From Planctomycetota bacterium (lineage in GTDB: Bacteria; Planctomycetota; UBA1135; UBA2386): DNA of 36,265 bases. The position numbers and the translations under genes are program-made. Within the stretch, counting starts at the first letter, position 1. Each line of letters starts with the position of its first letter. The notes under the pieces were generated by a model. It had not been told where the DNA came from. It did no database searches and saw only the letters and a program-made list of their open reading frames with translations. The DNA is taken from the NCBI GenBank assembly GCA_025459175.1, contig JALORC010000073.1:1-36265 (forward strand), given 5' to 3'. Of the stretch, positions 18,401 to 26,600 are shown piece by piece.

Positions 18401-18598
18401 GGTGCCATCGCTGCCGTTCCGGGACAGCTCACCAACCGCGGCCGGCGCGGGCTCCGCGGCCGCAGCCTTGGCGCCAGCGGCCTGCGGCGCGGTCGGCTGC
18501 GGGGGCGGCGTCTGCTCGCCACCGAACACGAACCAGAGGCCCGCACCGAGGGCGGCCAGGAGCACGAACGAGACGAGCAGGGGGCGGGTCGAGGCCAT
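15431..18598 (-). CDS. Multi-domain carboxypeptidase-regulatory-like surface protein
   Basis: A 1055-residue protein with an N-terminal signal/anchor helix (LLVSFVLLAALGAGLWFVF) and then about eight tandem Ig-like carboxypeptidase-regulatory-like domains. Each starts with a GRVVDDGGLPVVGAQV-like strand pair and ends with a DGSFRL / DGSFTL / DGTFEL strand. Most domains carry a Gly-rich insert with Met and Phe, such as RDRFAGMGDG, NPFAGMQNGD, NPFEQMMGG, RDFAAMAERF and GQMMAEFGG. No catalytic site is visible, so a structural or binding role outside the cytoplasmic membrane is likely. It is the first gene of a probable minus-strand operon with gspK-like, tetR and GT2 genes. No ribosome site is clear upstream of ATG 18596-18598. 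Confidence 0.85.
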   Translation of the reverse strand: MASTRPLLVSFVLLAALGAGLWFVFGGEQTPPPQPTAPQAAGAKAAAAEPAPAAVGELSRNGSDGTAERQAVDLPGGAANGGPERAIVGRVVDDGGLPVVGAQVVAWLGGFDGGFGGGGNEWRDRFAGMGDGAGGPLERGPQDWAEQLRRSQEQRVEATSAADGSFRLVLRGAARSQPLRVRALGHRVLDRNVAVPRDASGDIDAGTLQLERGAVIRGRVLGVAGAPVVGARVAPLAGGAGGRGNPFAGMQNGDFEFPGADALAGLAGDDALTDAEGRFELGHAIPGELSLRARHPDHPSGRREGLQVAAGAVLENVVITLEAGATITGRVLDVPAGITGLRVLAGAITAPAPARAEPNPMGGGAEFFGGMMSDFAEMAGDSGMVGERNVEVAADGSFTLRGLRPGRGYRVWAVQQGRSMVELAVCSQRLELTPPVADLELRYDAGLRVTFVVQDARTGRPIETMWIEDRLRGGTGGIEAMMAMAPRPARSRTFADGRVELLGLRPKAKQTLTIGVSALGYTKVTRADLVVPERGELDLGVLQLEPAPVLRVLVTTIDGSTPVRDANVRVRAPQARGGNPFEQMMGGRGDDGGGLSARTGDDGRCVLNVPLDSEARITVEHREFATFRSEVKVVQGAADLELPVALLRGGKVAVVVVDAAGKPVAQARVERAAAVGGRDTRTTAADGTATFERLAPGEHRFRLAVGRGGGRDFAAMAERFGGGGGADGELPSGPEWQSVVVADEATARVELKQAPAAALRGFVRDQGQPVAGARVSFVNGDGSDDRGGDMGQMMAEFGGGNRGRSVRSGDDGSFELKNLPAGNHRLRVTVSGRAMPAVVPIGLGFGDNVVDVVLEQTRVRGVVRGPDGSPLAGAAIAVSVVRPPAAGGEDPMTSAIEGMMPGGLEALGGGGGGRSVKSGDDGTFELVGVQAGVPLRVRASSKGLAAAGSESFQLAPNEAREGLVLQLGAAGKIDVTAGGAGGGIVSARARRLDASGQPEAATAAVMQVLRRGRGTLDGLQPGRWRVELVQLPPTGAAAESREVEVVAGQTAAIVF

Positions 18599-18739
18599 GA
18601 GTTGGAGTGCGCCGGCGGAGCGTAGCCCCGGTATCCGCCCGGAGCAGCAGTGCGGGGACGGTGGCACGAACTCTCGCTCGCATCCACACCATCGCGGCGA
18701 ACGAACCGCGCGCCGCCGCTGCATACTGCGGCTCCAGCC
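18599..18739. promoter_or_regulatory. Divergent intergenic region
   Basis: Promoters for the minus-strand operon and for the peroxidase gene must both lie in or near these 141 bases. I cannot place clear -35/-10 boxes. TGGCACG at 18662 resembles a sigma-54 -24 box but the -12 GC is one base too far. Confidence 0.4.
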
Positions 18740-19360
18740 ATGCAAATCCCCATGCCAGCGGCGGCGCTCGCCGTCCTGTTCGCCGCCTGCGGCGCATCCC
18801 CGTCCTCCGAAGCACCGACGCAGCCCGCCGCGCCCGCGGTCGGCACCGCCGATGCCGCGGCCAAGACCAACCCTCCAGCTGACATGTCCAACGTCTATTC
18901 GCTCCGCGCCGACTCCCTGGCCGGCAAGCCGGTCGATCTCGCCGACTACCGCGGCAAGGTGACCCTGGTCGTCAATGTCGCCAGTGAATGCGGCTACACG
19001 CCGCAGTACGCGGGGCTGCAGAAGCTGCATGCCGAGTTCGCCGGCCGCGGCTTCGCGGTGCTGGGCTTCCCGAGCAACGAGTTCGGTGGTCAGGAGCCGG
19101 GCACGCCAGCCCAGATCCAAGAGTTCTGCAGCAGCAAGTTCGGCGTCGCGTTCCCGCTGTTTGCCAAGATCGCGACCAAGGCGGGCCCCAACCAGAGCCC
19201 GGTCTACCAGGTGCTCGGCAAGGCAACCGGCAAGCTGCCGAACTGGAACTTCTGCAAGTATCTGGTCGGCAAGGACGGCCAGGTGATCTCGTTCTATCCG
19301 TCCGCCACCGCGCCGGACAGCGCGGAGCTGCGGCGCGCGATCGACGCGGCGCTGCAGTGA
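18740..19360 (+). CDS. Glutathione peroxidase, probable lipoprotein
   Basis: A 206-residue thiol peroxidase of the glutathione peroxidase family that reduces hydroperoxides, in bacteria usually with thioredoxin. The catalytic set is visible: peroxidatic C84 in NVASECGYTPQY (Cys in place of Sec), Q118 in NEFGGQEP, and W169/N170 in NWNFCKYLV. C130 in QEFCSSKF fits a resolving cysteine. Residues 1-17 (LAVLFAAC) resemble a lipoprotein signal with C17 as lipidated residue, followed by an Ala/Pro/Thr linker to about 48, so it probably acts at the outer face of a membrane. ATG 18752 is an alternative start with the same lipobox. Its stop faces the stop of the beta-lactamase-like gene, only 23 bases away. 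Confidence 0.93.
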   Translation: MQIPMPAAALAVLFAACGASPSSEAPTQPAAPAVGTADAAAKTNPPADMSNVYSLRADSLAGKPVDLADYRGKVTLVVNVASECGYTPQYAGLQKLHAEFAGRGFAVLGFPSNEFGGQEPGTPAQIQEFCSSKFGVAFPLFAKIATKAGPNQSPVYQVLGKATGKLPNWNFCKYLVGKDGQVISFYPSATAPDSAELRRAIDAALQ

Positions 19361-19383
19361 GGTGAGCCGCGGCGGCGCGGCGC

Positions 19384-21522
19384 TCAGTCGACGCGCTGCG
19401 CTTCGAACAAGCCCTCGGGTTGGCGGAAGCGCAGCCGCTTGACCTGTTCCCCATCGAGCACGAACTCGGCCGAGTAGCCGGACAGGCCGCGCAAGCCGAA
19501 CCGCAGGCCGCGCCGCGGCTCCAGTTCGTGCCGCTGGCCGGGCAACGTGACCACCAGCTTGTTGCCGGCGAGGGCGACCGCCGCCGCCTGGCCCTCGAGC
19601 TGGTAGTTGCCGGCCAACCTGGCGAGGAACGTCGGATCCGCGAGCCGCGCATCCGGCTGCGGCGCGAACTCGATCGGCGGCACCGAGGGCTCGAGCACCA
19701 TGCGCACGCCCTCGATCTCGCCGTCGAAGTCGAGGCGGAACTGCACCTTGGTGCCCGCCAGCGCCGCTTCGCCGTCGTCCTTGCGGCCGGCGAACACGTC
19801 GTGGTGCCAATGGTCGAGGCCGACCTGCAAGCCGTGCAGATCGAGCCGCAGGCCGCGCGCATCCTGCGTGATGCGGCAGGGCCCGTAGCCGGCATCCGCG
19901 TAGTCGCCGACGTAGCTGGCGAGCGGCAACGACGGCGAGGTGTTCGCATGCCGCGCCTCGGACTCGCGCTGCCGCGCCGCCGGGAGGCTGTTCTCGGCGG
20001 CACGCATCTGCGCCACCAGCTGGCTGCGCTGGTCGCGCGGCTCGAGGCCCAGCACCCGATCGCACAGCTGGCTCACGACCAGCTCGGGCACCGGCGTGGC
20101 GTCGAGGTTGGTCAACACGACGAAGCCGAAGCCGGCCTCGGGCAGCATCGCCACCAGGGCCGAGTAGCCGTCGATGTTGCCGCCGTGGTGCACGCGGCGA
20201 TGGCCGCGGTAGACGTCGACGAACCAACCGAGCGCGTAGCCGATCTCGAGCACTTCGGCGCTCGCCCCCGCCGCCACCGGACTGCTGGCCGGCATGCGCA
20301 CCACGTGCAGATCGCGCGCCGAGGTCGGCGACAGCAGCGCGCGCCCCTGCCAGCGGCCGGCCTGCAGCTGCAGCGACACCCAGCTCGCCATCTCGCGCAC
20401 CGAGGCGTTCAGCGACCCGGCCGGACCGATCGCGGTCAGGTCGCGCGGCGGGATCGCGGCGGTGGCGCCCTCGGCGCGCCGGTACGGGGTCGCGTGGTCG
20501 GCGTCGGCCATCATCTTCGCGACCTCGAAGTTGGCGCGCTGCATGCCGAGCGGCTGCAGGATGCGCTGCCGGACCTGCTCTTCCCAGCTGGCGCCGCCGA
20601 CCACCTCGGCGAGGTGGCCGGCGCACAGATACATCAGGTTGTTGTACTGGAAGTCGCTGCGCAGGTCGTGGTTCAGCGGCAGATGCCGCAGCCGCCGCAC
20701 CATGTCCGCGCGCGCGAACGACGCCCCGTACCAGACCAGGTCGTGGCGCGGCATGCCGCTGCGATGGGTGACCAGATCGCGCGGCGTCAGCCGCTCGCCG
20801 ACCGCTGCATCGGCGAGCGCGAAGTCCGGCAGCCAGCGCCGCACCGGCGCGTCCCATTCGAGCCGACCGTCGTCGACCAGCATCGCCAGCAGGCAGGTGG
20901 TGAAGGCCTTGGTGCTGCTGCCGATCGCGAACAACGTGTCGGCGGTCACCGGCTGGTCGGCGGCGACGTCGCGCTGACCCGACTGCAGCGTCGCGAGGAC
21001 GCGTTCGCCCTCGACGATCGCGACCGCGATGCCGGGCACCTCGAACATCGTGCGCGTCTCGTCGAGCCACTGCTGCAGGCCGTCGAACTTGCCGGCGGTG
21101 GCCGCCGCGGCCGCCGCCGCGCGCACCAGCTCGAACTTCAGCCGCTGCCCGGCCTGCGTGAACGTGCCGGCGATCTTGTCGCCGCTCGCGTCGCGTTCGC
21201 CGCGGAAGGTCGGCGCCCCCGGCGTGTCGGCGATCGTGAACTCGATCTTCGCCGCCTCGGCACGCAGCCGCTCGAGCGGCAACGCCTCGGCGCCCTGGGC
21301 CGGGATGTCGATCGTGCCGACGAGCGTGCCAGAGGCCTCGGTCAGGTGCACGGTCACCGCCAGCGGCGCGCCCGGCACGGCGATGCTGCCGCGCCAGTCG
21401 CCGGCGAACGACTGCGCCAGCAGCGGCTCGGGCCAGCCGGCGAGCGCCAGCAGCACGGTGATTGCGAAGAGGAACGGGCGCGCGGAGCGGCGCCGGCACA
21501 CGGTCGCGGGGGGAGCCATCAT
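19384..21522 (-). CDS. Serine hydrolase of the class C beta-lactamase family
   Basis: A 712-residue exported protein. Residues 1-37 are a signal peptide (FLFAITVLLALAGWPEPLLAQ). Residues 38-135 form a small beta domain of the type found before such hydrolases. The beta-lactamase/D-alanyl-D-alanine-carboxypeptidase-like domain follows: SSTK at 202-205 (Ser nucleophile, Lys base), YNN at 293-295, and HHGG at about residue 445. A C-terminal beta domain (about 530-712, DUF3471-like) is typical of the subgroup. These enzymes hydrolyse peptides, esters or beta-lactams; substrate here is unknown. Two consecutive ATG codons (21517-21522) give the start. It lies 64 bases after the secretin gene on the same strand. 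Confidence 0.88.
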   Translation of the reverse strand: MMAPPATVCRRRSARPFLFAITVLLALAGWPEPLLAQSFAGDWRGSIAVPGAPLAVTVHLTEASGTLVGTIDIPAQGAEALPLERLRAEAAKIEFTIADTPGAPTFRGERDASGDKIAGTFTQAGQRLKFELVRAAAAAAATAGKFDGLQQWLDETRTMFEVPGIAVAIVEGERVLATLQSGQRDVAADQPVTADTLFAIGSSTKAFTTCLLAMLVDDGRLEWDAPVRRWLPDFALADAAVGERLTPRDLVTHRSGMPRHDLVWYGASFARADMVRRLRHLPLNHDLRSDFQYNNLMYLCAGHLAEVVGGASWEEQVRQRILQPLGMQRANFEVAKMMADADHATPYRRAEGATAAIPPRDLTAIGPAGSLNASVREMASWVSLQLQAGRWQGRALLSPTSARDLHVVRMPASSPVAAGASAEVLEIGYALGWFVDVYRGHRRVHHGGNIDGYSALVAMLPEAGFGFVVLTNLDATPVPELVVSQLCDRVLGLEPRDQRSQLVAQMRAAENSLPAARQRESEARHANTSPSLPLASYVGDYADAGYGPCRITQDARGLRLDLHGLQVGLDHWHHDVFAGRKDDGEAALAGTKVQFRLDFDGEIEGVRMVLEPSVPPIEFAPQPDARLADPTFLARLAGNYQLEGQAAAVALAGNKLVVTLPGQRHELEPRRGLRFGLRGLSGYSAEFVLDGEQVKRLRFRQPEGLFEAQRVD

Positions 21523-21586
21523 CGCGGCGCTGACAATCCCCTGCCCGGCGGCGGGGGTGCAAGCGAGCGCGGGAAAAATCGTCGCG

Positions 21587-23053
21587 TCAGAGCCGGTCGT
21601 CGGGCCGGGTCGGCGCGCCGCGATCCTCGACGATGCGCGGCGTGATGTGGAACTCGACCGTGGTCTCGCTCTCGGTCCGACTCGTCGAGCGGAACAGGAA
21701 GCCGAGCACCGGGATGTCGCCGAGGATCGGCACCTTGGTCTCGCTCTCGAACTCGGTGCGCGACTTCAGGCCACCGATGACCAGCGTGTGCTTGTCCTTC
21801 AGGTAGACCGTGGTCAGCGCGGTGCGGGTGCTGGTGATCGGCGTGCTGACCGGTTGCGTGTCGGCGAAGCCGGTGATCGCCGACACGTCGGCGTAGACCT
21901 GCAGGATCACCGAGTCGGTGCCGGCGATCACCGGGATGATGTTCATCCGCACGCCGACCGGCTTGAACTCGATGTCGGTCGCGACCTCGGCGCCGAGCTG
22001 GTTGATCTTCGCCTTCGGGAACGGCACCTGGGTCAGCGTCGAGATCGCGGCGACGCCGCCGTTGCGCACCACCAGCACCGGCGAGCTCTGGATGTCGGCC
22101 TGGTTGTTGGCCTCGAGCGCCTCGAGCACCATGTTGAGTTCCCAGCTGTCGTGGATGCCGCCGAGCGTGAAGCGGCCGACGTCGGTGACCGGCGAGGTGC
22201 CGACCGTCGGCTGGCGCATCGGGAACACCGACGTGTAGGCGCGCACCAGCTGGCTGCTGCTCAGGTTGCCGAGGATCGGCGCGTTGTTCTCCGGATCGAT
22301 GCTGCCGACGCCGAACGCGATCGCGTTGGCGCTCTGGTACTCGACGACGCGCACCGTGATCTCGACCTGCGGGATGCTGCTGTAGAACAGGTCGAGCGCC
22401 GCCTCGAACGCCGCCAGCCCGGCCGGCTTCGCGGTGACCAGCGCCAGGCCCACCGCCGGCGCGGTCTTGAAGTTGGTGTTCGGTGGATCGCCGCGCACCG
22501 CGGTCGGCGCGATCGCGCCCGGTGGCTCGGCCAGGATCGCACCGCTGAGGATCTCGAAGTCGGGCACGAACGTCACCTCGACCTCGTGCTCGCGCAGCAT
22601 GCGCCCGAGGATGCTGCGGCTGTCCGGGCCACCGATCTTGGTGCCGGGCGGCGGCGCCTCGAGCACGTCGCGGTTCACCTTCGGCGGCTTGTCCGGCGTG
22701 ATCTCGGTGATCAGCTTCAGGAACGTCGACGCCAGTTCGCCGGCCAGGAAGTACTGCTTGGTCACCGAGCCATCGGCGCCGATCAGCACGTTGCTGCCGA
22801 ACTGCAGCCGCATGCGCGCGTCGCGCTGGTCCGGCGTCTCCTTCGGATCCTGCGGCGACGGATTCGGCTGCGCCGCCGCCGCGCCACCGCCAAGGCCCCA
22901 TGCGATGGGCCCCAGGGTATTGGCGCCGCGCTGCGGGCGATCGGCGACCGAGCCGTCGATGCTCAGCGGCTCGGTGCGCTGCGGCGGGGAACTCGCGCAG
23001 CCGCCCAACAGGCAGGCGAGTGCAACCAGACCAGCCGATCGGCTGGCAGCCAT
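21587..23053 (-). CDS. Lipoprotein secretin-family protein (type II/III secretion domain)
   Basis: A 488-residue protein with a lipoprotein signal (ALACLLGGC, C19), a Gln/Pro/Ala-rich linker, N-domain-like sequence at about 75-280 and a secretin-type C-terminal domain at about 300-470. The end KVPILGDIPVLGFLF followed by TTVEFHITPRIV is the secretin signature. Secretins form the outer-membrane gate of type II, type IV pilus and type III machines; several lipoprotein secretins are known. The usual repeated N1-N3 domains are short or divergent. ATG 23051-23053 was preferred because it gives a compact lipoprotein signal; ATG 23083 is in frame 10 codons upstream. No other secretion gene is adjacent; the GspK-like gene lies about 6 kb away on the same strand. 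Confidence 0.83.
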   Translation of the reverse strand: MAASRSAGLVALACLLGGCASSPPQRTEPLSIDGSVADRPQRGANTLGPIAWGLGGGAAAAQPNPSPQDPKETPDQRDARMRLQFGSNVLIGADGSVTKQYFLAGELASTFLKLITEITPDKPPKVNRDVLEAPPPGTKIGGPDSRSILGRMLREHEVEVTFVPDFEILSGAILAEPPGAIAPTAVRGDPPNTNFKTAPAVGLALVTAKPAGLAAFEAALDLFYSSIPQVEITVRVVEYQSANAIAFGVGSIDPENNAPILGNLSSSQLVRAYTSVFPMRQPTVGTSPVTDVGRFTLGGIHDSWELNMVLEALEANNQADIQSSPVLVVRNGGVAAISTLTQVPFPKAKINQLGAEVATDIEFKPVGVRMNIIPVIAGTDSVILQVYADVSAITGFADTQPVSTPITSTRTALTTVYLKDKHTLVIGGLKSRTEFESETKVPILGDIPVLGFLFRSTSRTESETTVEFHITPRIVEDRGAPTRPDDRL

Positions 23054-23152
23054 CGAATACGCTCGGCGGGGTGGACGAGGCACGCTGGCAGATCGAACGA
23101 CAACGAGGGGGGCGAGGCGAGAGGCAAGCGGCCGAACTGCATCAATCGCGGC

Positions 23153-23536
23153 TCACTCGGCGACCTTGCCGGCGACCTTGTCGGTCAGGTCCACCACTTC
23201 CTTGCCATGCTTGTCGGTGATGTCGTCCTTGCGGGTGACCATGTCGCGGCTCTCGGCGGTGGCGATCTCCCGGACCGCATCGCGGATCCGGTTGTTCATC
23301 TGCGCCACCAGCTGCCGACCCTGCGCCGAGTCGGCGTCGATGCCCTCGGCCTGCATCTTCTTCCACTCCCGGGTCGCCTCCCGGACTCGCCCCTCGTCGA
23401 TCACCGCCGGCGCCGAGGTATTCGACGCGCTGCCGTGGTAGACGACCGCGCCCTTCTTGACCGTGACCTGCGCCAGCACCGGGGCCAGCAGCGAGAACAG
23501 CACGAGCAGCAGACGACAACTAGGAAGAAGGCGCAT
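23153..23536 (-). CDS. Small secreted protein of unknown function
   Basis: A 127-residue protein. Residues 1-23 are a signal peptide (LLPSCRLLLVLFSLLAPVLAQ). The rest is hydrophilic and probably helical: VIDEGRVREATREWKKMQAEG, then KKDD-like charged segments ending in DLTDKVAGKVAE. No domain is recognised. A good AGGA ribosome site at 23543-23546, six bases before ATG 23534-23536, decides the start over the upstream in-frame ATG at 23596. It is 99 bases upstream of the secretin gene on the same strand; a role with the secretin is possible but unsupported. Confidence 0.75.
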   Translation of the reverse strand: MRLLPSCRLLLVLFSLLAPVLAQVTVKKGAVVYHGSASNTSAPAVIDEGRVREATREWKKMQAEGIDADSAQGRQLVAQMNNRIRDAVREIATAESRDMVTRKDDITDKHGKEVVDLTDKVAGKVAE

Positions 23537-23685
23537 GGTGGATCCTGAGGCCGATTTTGGCCAACCGCTGGCCTGACCGGTGTCAGCGCTGAGCAAGCGG
23601 CGGTCCGGAGTTTTTCGCCACAGTCACCATGACGTCTTTAAGCCCATGATTCGAGCCGTCTTGAGCTGAGACAGAAATTAACTGG
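23537..23685. promoter_or_regulatory. AT-richer leader with two adjacent hairpins
   Basis: From about 23606 to 23690 the sequence is much richer in A/T than its surroundings, as expected of a promoter. Closer to the small-protein gene lie two hairpins: GGCCA/TGGCC at 23559-23573 and CTGAC/GTCAG at 23573-23586. They could end transcription of the sigma-54 activator gene or structure the leader of the secreted-protein mRNA. No T-run follows. Confidence 0.4.
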
Positions 23686-26600
23686 TCAGACCGGATCAGA
23701 ATCCGCCACCGGCAACTCGCCACGTGCCAGAAACTGGCCAGCAACGGCTGATGGCCGATAAAACGCACCCCGTCGGGAGCCGACCCGTTCGAGATGCCCG
23801 CTCTGCACCAGGGCCTGCAGGTCGCGCAGGGCGGTCCGGTGCGACAGGTTGCAGGCCTGCATGTGGTCGAGGGTCGAGTAGGTGCCGCGGCGGACGACCG
23901 CGACCAACAGCTGGTGCAAACGCGGCGGCAGCGGCGCCGGCGCGGCGGCCGCCGCCGGTTCGACGCCCTGCTGCGACGGGACGGTGTCGACCGGCTGGCC
24001 CACCGGCGGCTGGGCTGGTGGTTCGGCTGGTTCGGCTGGCCGCGGCAGCAGCACCACCGGCTCGGTCGGTCCCGGTGCGGCTGACCCCGGCGCGACCGCC
24101 GCCGGGGTGGCGGGGCTCGCCACCACTGGACCGGCCACCGGGGGACCGGCCAACGGGGCGACGCCGGCCAGCGGCAGCGGCTCCGCGGCCAGCGAGCCAG
24201 GATTGCTGCCGACCAGCGCCACCTGCACATCGCGCTGCTGCACGACCTCCCCACGCGCCAGCACCATGGCCCGGAACACGGTGTTGCGCAGCTGGCGAAT
24301 GTTGCCCGGCCAGTCCTGCCGGTAGAGCTCGTCCATCGCGTCGGTCGACCAGGCGCGATCCTGGGCATGCCCGTCGGCGGTGATCTCGGCGCGGAAGTGG
24401 CCGACCAGGCTGGCCAGCTCCTGCTTGCGTTCGCGCAGCGGCGGCACCTTCACCACCATGCCCTGCAGCCGGTAGTACAGATCCTCGCGGAACGTACCCT
24501 CGGCGACCATGCGCACCATGTCGCGGTTGGTCGCGGCGACCACGCGCACATTGACCTTGACCGGCTCGCTGCCGCCGACGCGGTCGACCTCCCCCTCCTG
24601 CAGCACGCGCAGCAGCTTGACCTGCACCTCGAGCGGGATCTCGCCGACCTCGTCGAGGAACAGCGTGCCGCCGTCGGCCTGTTCGAACCGCCCGATCTTG
24701 CGCCGATCGGCGCCGGTGAACGCGCCGCGCTCGTGGCCGAACAGCTCGCTCGCCACCAAGGCCTCCGGCAGCGACGCGCAGTGCACCTTGATCAGCGGCC
24801 CGCCGGCGCGCCGGCTCCAGCGATGCACGAGGTTGGTCAGCACTTCCTTGCCGACGCCGGTCTCGCCCTCGAACAGGATCGGCAGGTCGGTCGGCGCCAC
24901 CTGCCGCAGCGTGCCGTAGACGTCGCGCATCGCCGGACTGACCGCGGTCACCCCGGCGCGCTGCAGGCTCTCGTCCGACTCCATCGCCGACGCACCGGGC
25001 GTCGCCAGCGCGACCACCCGTGCGCGCAGCGCCTCGAACAAGAACTCGCTCGACGGCGCCTCGTCCGGGAACGCCACCACGACGCTGCTCGGCGGCGCCG
25101 CCTCGACCTCGTTCTCCGGCAGCTGTCGCACCAGCTCGCCCCACACGCGCGCGACCGCGGCGGCGCTGGCCTCGGCCTGGGCCCGCACGAAGCCCGGCAG
25201 CGCGACGTGGAACTGACCGCCGCCGAGGTGGGCCAGGATCGCCTGGTGCGGCAGCTGTTCGCGCAACACCGCGGCGAACCGGCGCAGACCGCGCGGCCGC
25301 CGTTCGCCGTCGCCGAGCACGATGGCGAGCATCGACAGCGGCCGACTGCGCTGTTGCGCGAGCGCCACTTCGTCGGTGACGCGGCGACGGAAGTAGTCGG
25401 GCGTGAAGGTCGCGGTGACCGGATCCTGCACCGACAGCCGCTGCAGCTGGCAGCGCTCGAACGCCACCGCCGCCTGCGCGGCGACGGTGCTGAGCAGATC
25501 GAGGTCGACCGGCAGCGGCGGCACGCGCGTGAAGCCGAGCAGGATCAAGCCGCGCGGCTGCCCGCCGAACACGATCGGCAGCGCCACCAGCGAACGGCAG
25601 CCCGGCACCAGCGCCGCGAATGGCGCCGGCAGTTCGCCGGTCGGCGCCGCCAGCGCGAACGCGCCCACCATCGTGCCGAGCGGCAGGCTGCCGAGCGGCA
25701 GCGCCAGCGGCGCGCCGTCGCCACCGGCGAACACCGCCAGCTCCTGGCCACCGGGTGGCGCCAGCAGGATCCGCACCGAATCGGCCGGCGTGTGCGTGCG
25801 GCAGAAGCGGTGCAGCACGTCGCGCGCGACCGACTCGTCCTGTTCGGCGGCGAGCTCGGACATCGTGCGATTGAGCACCTGCAGATCCTGCAGCCGCGCC
25901 TGCAGATCCGCCGCCATGCGATTGAACGCGCGCGTCAACCGCCCGATCTGCCCGCCGTCGTCGACCGGCACCCGCGTCTCGAGCTGCCCACGCGACAGCG
26001 CCTGCGCGCCGAGCTCGAGGCGTTCGATCGGGCGGCTGATGCGACCGCTGACGACGAACGACAGGAACACCGCGAGCACGACCAGCGAGCCGGCGACGAG
26101 CAGGAAGAAGCCGCGCACCGGGATCCGGCCGACGGCCAGGTCGAGCGAGGCGCGCTGGTCGGGCTGCTCGACGACGAGCAGCGCGCGCGGCGTGTCCTGC
26201 AGATCGCGCAACACCTCGCTGCCGCACAGCAGTTCGCCGCCGATACCGGGCAGTCGTTCGACCACCGGCTGGCCGAGCTCGACGCCGGCCAGCAAGGCCC
26301 GTTCGCGCTGCACCATCGTCGCCGGATCGAGCGCCTGCTGGCGCTGCAGCGCCGCCGAACGCCGCGCCGCCGCGACCGCGATCGGATAGCCGCGCACGTC
26401 GGCGAGCAGCGCGTCGTGGCCGGGCACCAGTTCGCCGAGCAGCGTGTCGTCGAGCGGCCGCCCGGCGGTCAGCACCAGCGCGCCACCGCGACTGTCGAGT
26501 TCGGCGCGCACACCGAGCAGCAGCGTGCCCCACTGCATGAACACGCCGGGCTCGAGGCGGGCCGGGGTCTGCACGTTGGCCATGCGTTCGTCGCCGGCCA

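Noticed and set aside
18661..18680. Sigma-54 promoter-like TGGCACG box upstream of the peroxidase gene
   Set aside because: The GG to GC distance is 11 bases instead of the strict 10, and the -12 element reads CTCGC rather than TTGC.
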